Origin: JBKEDH01 sp047975295
Lineage (GTDB): Bacteria > Bacteroidota > Bacteroidia > Flavobacteriales > Flavobacteriaceae
Direction: 5' to 3'
Length of the DNA stretch: 32,238 nt
NCBI GenBank assembly: GCA_047975295.1
Contig: JBKEDH010000039.1
Span: forward strand, 1-32,238
The number at the start of each line of letters is the position of its first letter. Positions within the stretch are counted from its first letter, which is position 1. The notes under the pieces are model-generated. The model was not told the origin of the DNA, made no database searches, and was given only the letters and a program-made list of their open reading frames with translations. The translations under genes were made by a program, and so were the position numbers. Shown here piece after piece: positions 16,478 to 22,729 of the stretch.

Positions 16478-17650
16478 ATGAATTATTTTTCTTCAAATTT
16501 CAAACTCGGTATTCTTGGCGGCGGACAGTTAGGCAAAATGCTGCTCTACAACACCCGAAAATTCGATATTTACACCTGTGTTATGGATGCCAGTAACGAA
16601 GCACCCAGTAAAATAGCCTGTAACGAATTTTATTTGGGCGATCTAATGGATTACGACGCCGTTTACAATTTTGGCAAACAGGTCGATATTCTTACCATTG
16701 AAATTGAAAATGTTAATGTTAATGCTTTGGAAGATTTAGAAAAAGCAGGCGTAACAGTATATCCGTCATCCAAAACATTGCGTACCATACAGAACAAGGC
16801 CCAACAAAAGTTGTTTTATGTCGATAATAAATTGCCCACTGCACCATTTTCGCGCTTTGCATACACTTCCGAAATTAAGGATACCATAGAAAACGGTGGT
16901 TTAACATTACCTTTTGTTTGGAAATCGGCTCAATTTGGTTACGACGGTACTGGTGTAAAAGTAGTAAGATCTGTTAACGACTTAGAAAACCTGCCCAATG
17001 TGGAGTGTGTTACCGAAACCCTAATTCCCTTTAAAAACGAATTAGCGGTTATTGTGGTTAGAAATGCTTCGGGCAACACCAAAACATTTCCGGTGGTGGA
17101 AATGGAGTTCCACCCCGAGGCCAACCAAGTGGAATATGTTATTTGTCCTGCCAGAATACCTGATACCATTGCAGAAAAAGCAATTGATGTAGCCTTAAAA
17201 ACATCGGAAGCCTTTAAACATGTCGGACTTCTTGCTGTTGAAATGTTTTTAACGCACGACGACCAAATTTTAATAAACGAAGTAGCGCCAAGACCCCATA
17301 ATTCGGGACACCAAACCATTGAGGCCAGTTACACTTCGCAATTCGAACAACATCTACGGGCCATTTTAAACTTGCCTTTAGGGCGTACCGACAGTAAAGT
17401 TGGCGGTGTAATGGTAAATTTGGTAGGTACTGAAGGCCATACGGGAGACGTGGTATATAAAAACATAGAAAATATTATGGCTTTGGAAGGTGTTACACCA
17501 CACATTTACGGTAAAAAACAAACCCGTCCGTTTAGAAAAATGGGACATGTAACCATTGTAAACGAAAATATAAACGAAGCCCGAAAAATTGCCGAACAAG
17601 TAAAAAATACAATTATGGTTGTAAGCGAACAAACAAATGGATCCAATTAA
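16478..17650 (+). CDS. purK: N5-carboxyaminoimidazole ribonucleotide synthase
   Basis: This 390-residue ATP-grasp enzyme carboxylates aminoimidazole ribonucleotide to N5-CAIR with ATP and bicarbonate in de novo purine synthesis. Visible signatures are the N-terminal GILGGGQLGKM (11-21), the ATP-grasp strand FVWKSAQFGYDGTGV (about 147-161), the metal and ATP site NEVAPRPHNSGH (about 267-278), and the C-terminal KMGHVT motif. It is followed after 67 bp by purE in the same direction, so its product passes to the next enzyme made from the same transcript. Confidence 0.97.
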   Translation: MNYFSSNFKLGILGGGQLGKMLLYNTRKFDIYTCVMDASNEAPSKIACNEFYLGDLMDYDAVYNFGKQVDILTIEIENVNVNALEDLEKAGVTVYPSSKTLRTIQNKAQQKLFYVDNKLPTAPFSRFAYTSEIKDTIENGGLTLPFVWKSAQFGYDGTGVKVVRSVNDLENLPNVECVTETLIPFKNELAVIVVRNASGNTKTFPVVEMEFHPEANQVEYVICPARIPDTIAEKAIDVALKTSEAFKHVGLLAVEMFLTHDDQILINEVAPRPHNSGHQTIEASYTSQFEQHLRAILNLPLGRTDSKVGGVMVNLVGTEGHTGDVVYKNIENIMALEGVTPHIYGKKQTRPFRKMGHVTIVNENINEARKIAEQVKNTIMVVSEQTNGSN

Positions 17651-17717
17651 AGAGGAACAATTGGTTAAAGGAAATATTGAAAAAAATTAAATACCAAAAA
17701 CAATAAAATATAAATCT

Positions 17718-18197
17718 ATGAATAAAATAGGCATAATAATGGGCAGCAAAAGCGATTTGCCCGTCATGCAGGACGCCATCGTTATTTTAGAGGAATTTAA
17801 CATTGAGGTTGAAGTCGATATCGTTTCGGCACACCGCACCCCCGAAAAACTTTTCGATTACGGTAAAAACGCCCACACACGGGGTATTTCGGTTATTATT
17901 GCCGGTGCCGGTGGTGCTGCACATTTGCCCGGTATGGTGGCTTCGTTATCACCTTTGCCCGTTATTGGCGTTCCCGTAAAAAGCAGCAACTCCATAGATG
18001 GCTGGGACTCTGTTCTGTCCATTTTACAAATGCCGGGTGGTGTTCCAGTAGCAACGGTAGCACTTAACGGCGCAAAAAATGCTGGTATTTTGGCTGCACA
18101 AATAATTGGCGCAAACAATAAAAGCGTACAAAATAAAATAATTGCTTACAAAGAAGGCCTAAAACAAAAAGTTTACGAATCGGCCAAAGATTTATAA
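17718..18197 (+). CDS. purE: N5-carboxyaminoimidazole ribonucleotide mutase
   Basis: This 159-residue class I PurE converts N5-CAIR to CAIR, the step after PurK. Conserved elements include MGSKSDLPVM (8-17) with S10 and D13, the catalytic SAHRTPE (37-43) with H39, the GAGGAAHLPG loop (63-72) and the C-terminal SILQMPGGVPVATVA segment (101-115). The length is typical of an octameric bacterial PurE. A strong terminator follows 1 bp after the stop codon, closing the purK-purE unit. Confidence 0.97.
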   Translation: MNKIGIIMGSKSDLPVMQDAIVILEEFNIEVEVDIVSAHRTPEKLFDYGKNAHTRGISVIIAGAGGAAHLPGMVASLSPLPVIGVPVKSSNSIDGWDSVLSILQMPGGVPVATVALNGAKNAGILAAQIIGANNKSVQNKIIAYKEGLKQKVYESAKDL

Positions 18198-18198
18198 A

Positions 18199-18232
18199 AA
18201 ATAAAAACCCCGAAAAATCGGGGTTTTTATTT
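18199..18232 (+). terminator. Intrinsic terminator after purE
   Basis: A 15-bp perfect stem (centred on CCCCGA/TCGGGG, flanked by A-rich and T-rich arms) with an AAAA loop at 18214-18217. The T-rich right arm serves as the U tract, and the symmetric A/T flanks could make it work in both directions. Confidence 0.92.
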
Positions 18233-18475
18233 AAATTAATTGAGTTAGTCACGTTACAATTAACTGCGACAAATATACAAAAAAGTATTATGTATGCATA
18301 ACAAATATCTTTTTTAACAATTTGCTTATAAAAGTCTTAATAAAAAAAGAGAAAAATTAAATCTAAACAAATTAAAAATATGTTTTTATGATTTTATTTT
18401 ACTTCAACTTTTAAACACAGTAAAGGATTCGAATACACTTTAATTACATTATCAACACCATGTTAAGAACTTTTC

Positions 18476-18507
18476 CTTGCCAAAATATATCTTCCTACAT
18501 ATTTTTG
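18476..18507 (+). promoter_or_regulatory. Promoter of the riboswitch-nrd operon
   Basis: CTTG at 18476-18479, a 20-bp spacer and TATTTTTG at 18500-18507 fit the Bacteroidota promoter form. Transcription would start near 18514, about 230 bases before nrdB, giving a leader that contains the whole riboswitch. Confidence 0.55.
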
Positions 18508-18539
18508 TAACCAACTACCTGTTGAAGCTTTTTCTATAA

Positions 18540-18720
18540 TATTATAAAGAAAAAATAGGGGAATTCACGTGTAAATCGTGAGCTGTTGCGCAACCGTAAG
18601 CGTTTAATCGCAAGCCGGGATACCTATTTCAGCAGTGTGGATTTTGTTTTCGCATAAAAAACAAGATTCAAGGTCGCTATACCTATTTTTTAGCACTTGT
18701 TCCCTTTCGTTTTTTATGCC
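18540..18720 (+). promoter_or_regulatory. Cobalamin (B12) riboswitch with expression platform
   Basis: The aptamer core is recognisable: GGGGAA (18558-18563), a TCACG/CGTGA helix enclosing GTGTAAAT, GCTGTTGCGCAACCGTAA (18582-18599) and AAGCCGGGATACCTATTT (18612-18629). These match the conserved B12-box order. The first strand AAATAGG (18553-18559) pairs with CCTATTT (18623-18629). The downstream platform has a perfect 11-bp inverted repeat, 18652-18662 with 18709-18719 (GCATAAAAAAC/GTTTTTTATGC), and a second copy of ATACCTATTT (18679-18688). Cobalamin binding usually lowers expression of the downstream genes, here nrdB, a small ORF and nrdA. Confidence 0.88.
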
Positions 18721-18746
18721 ATTGTTTAATTTAATCCTTACTCACA

Positions 18747-19721
18747 ATGAGCATTTTCGACAAACGCATTAATTACAAACCCTTCGAATATCCCGAAGTA
18801 ACAACATTTACCGACTCGTTAAACAAATCGTTTTGGGTTCATTCCGAACTTGATTTTACTGCCGATGTACAAGATTTCCATTCACATCTTAGCAAAAACG
18901 AAAAGGAAATTATAAAAAAAAGTCTATTGGCCATAGCCCAGATAGAGGTGGCCGTAAAGTCGTTTTGGGGCAATTTGTACAACCACTTACCAAAACCCGA
19001 ATTTAATGGTTTAGGCAGCACTTTTGCCGAATGCGAGTTCCGGCATTCCGAAGCTTACTCACGTTTACTTACCGTTTTGGGCTACAATGATGCTTTTCTG
19101 GAAGTGGTGGACATTCCCGTAATAAGAAAACGAATCGATTACCTGAACGAAGCTTTGGCTTTCTCAAAATCCGACGACCACAAAAAATATGTATTCTCAC
19201 TTATCCTTTTTTCAATTTTAATCGAAAATGTATCGCTATTCAGCCAATTTGCCATCATCCTTTCGTTTACAAGATTTAAAGGCTACATGAAAAACGTAAG
19301 CAACATTATTGCATGGACATCGGTCGATGAGCAAGTACACGCCAATGCCGGAATTTATATTGTAAACGAAATTAAAAAAGAGTTTCCCGATTTTTTTGAT
19401 AGCAGCACACAAAGCGACATTAAAAAAATTGTACAAGAATCTATTGCCGTTGAAGCCGAAATTTTAGATTGGATTTTTTCCGAAGGCGAACTAAATACCA
19501 TAAGCAAAACCGATCTGCTTAATTTTATGAAATTTAGGGTAGATGAAAGTTTATCGCAAATAGGTATCGATACCCTTTTTAACATCTCTTCCGAAGCTTA
19601 CAACCCTATGTTATGGTTTGAAGAGGAAGTATTTGCCAATTCGTTAGACGATTTTTTTGCCAAACGCCCTGTGGAATACACCAAACACGACAAAAGCATT
19701 CAAGCCATAGATTTATTTTAG
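18747..19721 (+). CDS. nrdB: Ribonucleotide reductase small subunit, subclass Id-like
   Basis: This 324-residue ferritin-like subunit generates the oxidant that starts ribonucleotide reduction in NrdA. Metal ligands can be placed as E67 (first ligand Glu, not Asp), E97 and H100 (CEFRH), E160 (ILIENV), and E195 and H198 (DEQVH). A tyrosine sits four residues after the first His (Y104), the place of the radical Tyr in E. coli. From memory, this Glu/Tyr pattern and size fit the dimanganese subclass Id described from Flavobacterium johnsoniae, which needs superoxide rather than NrdI for activation. No nrdI is present here. It is the first gene after a B12 riboswitch and ends 2 bp before a small ORF leading into nrdA. 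Confidence 0.94.
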   Translation: MSIFDKRINYKPFEYPEVTTFTDSLNKSFWVHSELDFTADVQDFHSHLSKNEKEIIKKSLLAIAQIEVAVKSFWGNLYNHLPKPEFNGLGSTFAECEFRHSEAYSRLLTVLGYNDAFLEVVDIPVIRKRIDYLNEALAFSKSDDHKKYVFSLILFSILIENVSLFSQFAIILSFTRFKGYMKNVSNIIAWTSVDEQVHANAGIYIVNEIKKEFPDFFDSSTQSDIKKIVQESIAVEAEILDWIFSEGELNTISKTDLLNFMKFRVDESLSQIGIDTLFNISSEAYNPMLWFEEEVFANSLDDFFAKRPVEYTKHDKSIQAIDLF

Positions 19722-19723
19722 CC

Positions 19724-19999
19724 ATGCAACATCAAATCATTTTAAACGAAATAGCCCAAAACGAACAAGAAAACTACAAATTGGGCAGTAACCTGTACTT
19801 GGGCATGGCACAAATTAAAGACAAAAAAGTATGCATAGCCGTTGCATACAAAATAAAGTACTGCATTAAGAAAATAGACCAATTTATAGCTTTGGAACCC
19901 AACGTGAGCTTTTCCCATATAAGCAAAATAAAAACAGGAGAAACAAAAGCAAATAGCAAATTTTACGTAGACAAACCTTTAAAATTCTATTATTTATGA
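19724..19999 (+). CDS. Small unknown protein embedded between nrdB and nrdA
   Basis: This 91-residue ORF starts 2 bp after the nrdB stop, and its last 4 bases overlap the nrdA start (ATGA at 19996-19999), so it is almost certainly translated and coupled to nrdA. It is basic and lysine-rich, has two cysteines (C37 and C47 in VCIAVAYKIKYC), and shows no signal peptide or membrane segment. I do not recognise its family, and it lacks glutaredoxin CxxC or NrdI flavodoxin features. Its position suggests a role with the reductase, such as assembly, metal loading or regulation, but that is inference from context only. Confidence 0.8.
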   Translation: MQHQIILNEIAQNEQENYKLGSNLYLGMAQIKDKKVCIAVAYKIKYCIKKIDQFIALEPNVSFSHISKIKTGETKANSKFYVDKPLKFYYL

Positions 20000-21642
20000 A
20001 ACGATTGTGGTGGCTTAACGAAGAAAGCGAACAAATATTGAACCGGGGCTATCTGCTAAAAGGCGAAACGGTACAGGGCGCCATTGAACGCGTGGCAACG
20101 GCCGCATCGAAACGTCTATACAAACCCGAACTTAAAGAACCTTTTATAGAACTTATAGAAAATGGTTGGATGAGCCTAAGCTCACCTATATGGGCCAATA
20201 TGGGTACCGAAAGAGGCCTACCTATTTCCTGTTTTAACGTACATGTTCCCGATTATATAGAGGGCATTACCCATAAACTGGGCGAGGTTATTATGCAAAC
20301 CAAAATTGGTGGTGGCACTTCGGGTTATTTTGGTGCGCTTCGCGGGCGTGGTAGTGCCGTAACCGATAACGGACGTAGTAGTGGAGCGGTTTCGTTTATG
20401 AAACTGTTCGATACCGCTATGGATACCATTTCGCAGGGCGGTGTACGCCGTGGTGCTTTTGCAGCTTATCTTGATGTGGACCATCCCGATATTTTGGAAT
20501 TCCTCCAAATAAAAAATATTGGCAATCCACTTCAAAATTTATTTTTTGGCGTTTGTGTTCCCGACTACTGGATGCAGGATATGATAGATGGCGACATGGA
20601 AAAACGGGAAGTTTGGGCTAAAATACTAGAATCAAGACAACAAAAAGGACTCCCCTATATTTTCTTTACCGATAACGTAAACCGCAATAAACCCCAAATT
20701 TATAAAGATTTGGGTATGGAAATCCATTCCAGTAATTTGTGTTCGGAAATTATGTTGCCTTCTAATTTCGATGAGTCTTTTATCTGCTGTTTATCTTCCA
20801 TGAATCTGGAACTGTACGATGAATGGAAAGATACCAATGCCGTAAAACTAGCTATTTTCTTTCTCGATGCTGTTTTACAGGAATTTATTATAAAAACCAA
20901 AGACAATTACTATTTAAAATCGGCCAACCGCTTTGCAAAACGTCACCGAGCCTTAGGTTTGGGTGCCATGGGTTGGCATTCCTATCTACAAAAAAATAGG
21001 ATTCCGTTTGAAAGCTTCGAAGCCAAACAATTAACCTCTCAAATCTTTAAACATATTAGGCACGAGGCCGACAAAGCTACAACCGAACTGGCCAATATTT
21101 ACGGTGAGCCCGAACTTCTTACCGAAACAGGAAAACGCAATACCACCGTTTTGGCCATTGCACCCACAACCTCATCTTCGGCCATTTTAGGACAAGCATC
21201 TCCAGGCATAGAACCTTTTAGCAGTAATTATTATAAAGCTGGTTTGTCGAAGGGAAATTTTATGCGAAAAAACAAATATTTAAAAATACTTTTGGAAACC
21301 AAAGGTTTGGACAACGAAGATACCTGGCGTAGCATTATGCTAAATCATGGTAGTGTACAACATCTAAACGGGCTAACCGAAGATGAAAAACTGGTTTTTA
21401 AAACCTTTAAGGAAATTAGTCAGTTAGAAATTATCCAGCAAGCATCTATAAGGCAAAAATTTATAGACCAATCGCAAAGTTTAAACTTGAACATCCCATC
21501 TGGTTTACCCATAAAAGAAGTCAACAAACTAATGATTGAAGCTTGGAAACTGGGTGTAAAAACCCTGTATTACCAACGTAGCCAAAGTGTATCGAAAGAG
21601 TTCATAACCAATTTGGTAAGCTGCAGCAGTTGCGAGGCTTAA
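19996..21642 (+). CDS. nrdA: Ribonucleotide reductase large subunit, minimal (no ATP cone)
   Basis: This 548-residue catalytic subunit reduces ribonucleoside diphosphates to deoxy forms. Catalytic residues are visible: C79 (LPISCFN), the finger-loop N247-L-C249-S-E251, and a cysteine at 264/265 (FICCLSS) as redox partner of C79. The radical-transfer pair is Y525-Y526, and the C-terminal shuttle pair is C543/C546 (CSSC). It begins directly with the reductase fold and lacks the N-terminal ATP cone, so classical dATP activity control through that domain is absent. The shortness matches the minimal architecture reported for subclass Id and is not a truncation. Its start overlaps the preceding small ORF. 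Confidence 0.95.
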   Translation: MKRLWWLNEESEQILNRGYLLKGETVQGAIERVATAASKRLYKPELKEPFIELIENGWMSLSSPIWANMGTERGLPISCFNVHVPDYIEGITHKLGEVIMQTKIGGGTSGYFGALRGRGSAVTDNGRSSGAVSFMKLFDTAMDTISQGGVRRGAFAAYLDVDHPDILEFLQIKNIGNPLQNLFFGVCVPDYWMQDMIDGDMEKREVWAKILESRQQKGLPYIFFTDNVNRNKPQIYKDLGMEIHSSNLCSEIMLPSNFDESFICCLSSMNLELYDEWKDTNAVKLAIFFLDAVLQEFIIKTKDNYYLKSANRFAKRHRALGLGAMGWHSYLQKNRIPFESFEAKQLTSQIFKHIRHEADKATTELANIYGEPELLTETGKRNTTVLAIAPTTSSSAILGQASPGIEPFSSNYYKAGLSKGNFMRKNKYLKILLETKGLDNEDTWRSIMLNHGSVQHLNGLTEDEKLVFKTFKEISQLEIIQQASIRQKFIDQSQSLNLNIPSGLPIKEVNKLMIEAWKLGVKTLYYQRSQSVSKEFITNLVSCSSCEA

Positions 21643-21694
21643 AGTTTAGATTGCATGATTTTGCCTGCCACACAACAAAACATCACATTTACCA

Positions 21695-21732
21695 TTAAGA
21701 CCTTAAAGTTTTAAAAACCTTTAAGGTCTTAA
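21695..21732. terminator. Palindromic hairpin after nrdA (GACCT-type, member 2)
   Basis: Arms 21695-21708 and 21719-21732 (TTAAGACCTTAAAG and its exact complement) form a 14-bp stem with a 10-base loop. It lies 52 bp after the nrdA stop and probably ends the nrd transcript. It aligns with 10807-10839: the outer GACCT/AGGTC and the loop are shared while the inner stem differs on both sides in a compensating way. Confidence 0.8.
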
Positions 21733-21776
21733 AAATCTGCAGAACAGCGATAACACATAATCAATCCAAGCATTCG

Positions 21777-22196
21777 TTACTCAAACAAATCATCCTTATC
21801 CAAACTGTCTATAGCCTGTTTTCGTGCCCATAAATAAAACACAAAATGAGCCAACAGAATAATACCCCAATAAACAGCAATGTAAACACTAATACCTATT
21901 CGTTCTGCTTCTGCACCAAAACCAAGTAAAATCCATAAAAAAGTAATGCCTGTATGCACCAAATATGTAGTGAGATGAAAACGGAAACCAACATCGTAAA
22001 TAGGTAAATATTCGCCATCTTTTTGTCCAAAATACCAACCAGAAGCAAACATAGCCATAAAGTACAATGCTGCCGATAAAATGGTTATTAAATTTGACTG
22101 ATGTGCAATACCGTAGCTTAGAAAAAATCTAAAAACAAGGGTTAAAACAGTAATGGTAAGCGCAAAGCGCAATAAATAAGGCGTTATTGTTTTCAT
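21777..22196 (-). CDS. Four-helix membrane protein paired with a PadR regulator
   Basis: This 139-residue protein has four likely membrane helices at about 7-29, 35-57, 73-95 and 100-124, with a charged tail ending SLDKDDLFE. I see no catalytic or binding motif and cannot name the function. It starts 4 bp after the PadR gene on the same strand. Such a pair usually means the regulator controls its own membrane partner, often in response to drugs or envelope stress. That role is inferred from context only. Confidence 0.82.
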   Translation of the reverse strand: MKTITPYLLRFALTITVLTLVFRFFLSYGIAHQSNLITILSAALYFMAMFASGWYFGQKDGEYLPIYDVGFRFHLTTYLVHTGITFLWILLGFGAEAERIGISVYIAVYWGIILLAHFVFYLWARKQAIDSLDKDDLFE

Positions 22197-22200
22197 GGTT

Positions 22201-22578
22201 TTAATAGTTTAACAGTTCTTTAATGTCTTTTGAATAAAATAGATAGATATTTCGCTGTACAAACTGGTCGAAAAGCTGTTGCCCCAGCTCGGTCATATAA
22301 TAATATTTGCGTTCGGGTCCTTTATTCCCTTCTCCTTTTTCGTACTGTAACACCCCAATATGTTCGTATTTTCGCAATGCACGGTACAGGCTCTGTCCTT
22401 CGCAGGTCATGTTCCCTTGCGATTTTGTCTCTACAAAGGCTTTTATTTCGTCAACGTATTTTTTAGAATCTTTTAAAGCAAGGAAAATCCACAATGTAAG
22501 CTGCCCTTTTTTGTAAGTTGCTTCCCAAGACTCCAATAGTTTATCTAATTTTTGCTTTTTTTTAATATAATATTCCAC
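22201..22578 (-). CDS. PadR family transcriptional regulator
   Basis: This 125-residue protein has a winged-helix N-terminal domain of PadR type: ESWEATYKKGQLTLWIFLAL (about 17-36), the recognition segment EGQSLYRALRKYEHIGVLQYEK (about 60-81), and the wing GPERKYYYMTELG (about 86-98), followed by a short C-terminal helix for dimerisation. PadR proteins are mostly repressors that release DNA when they bind a phenolic compound, drug or other ligand. The start is GTG at 22578, with no ATG nearby in frame. A perfect palindrome lies immediately upstream over the promoter, which suggests autoregulation together with the membrane gene. Confidence 0.9.
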   Translation of the reverse strand: MEYYIKKKQKLDKLLESWEATYKKGQLTLWIFLALKDSKKYVDEIKAFVETKSQGNMTCEGQSLYRALRKYEHIGVLQYEKGEGNKGPERKYYYMTELGQQLFDQFVQRNIYLFYSKDIKELLNY

Positions 22579-22580
22579 AA

Positions 22581-22610
22581 GTATTATTCAACTTGAATAA
22601 TACAAATGTA
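22581..22610 (-). promoter_or_regulatory. Promoter and palindromic operator of the PadR operon
   Basis: GTATTATTCAA (22581-22591), one C, and TTGAATAATAC (22593-22603) form a perfect 11+1+11 palindrome two bases upstream of the GTG start. On the minus strand the -7 box TACATTTG (22610-22603) directly abuts it, so a bound dimer would cover the transcription start and the ribosome site. Confidence 0.8.
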
Positions 22611-22729
22611 ATATTTTTTTTTAATAAAAATTATTTTTAAACATAATTATGCTAATTTCATTAAAATCGGGTTTTATTTTTACCACTATTTACGGTATCT
22701 TGCACAACTATTCAGAATTAAAACCAAGT

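Noticed and set aside
18270..18277. Minus-strand -7 box TATATTTG downstream of purE, suggesting an antisense RNA
   Set aside because: There is no -33 partner, and a transcript would meet the purE terminator within about 40 bases. It is probably a chance match in A/T-rich DNA.
19996..21642. Truncated nrdA
   Set aside because: All catalytic cysteines, the tyrosine pair and the C-terminal CxxC are present. Lack of the ATP cone fits the minimal architecture reported for subclass Id.
22649..22729. 27-residue N-terminal extension of the M3 peptidase
   Set aside because: It is not conserved-looking, and the ATG at 22730 gives the typical family start.
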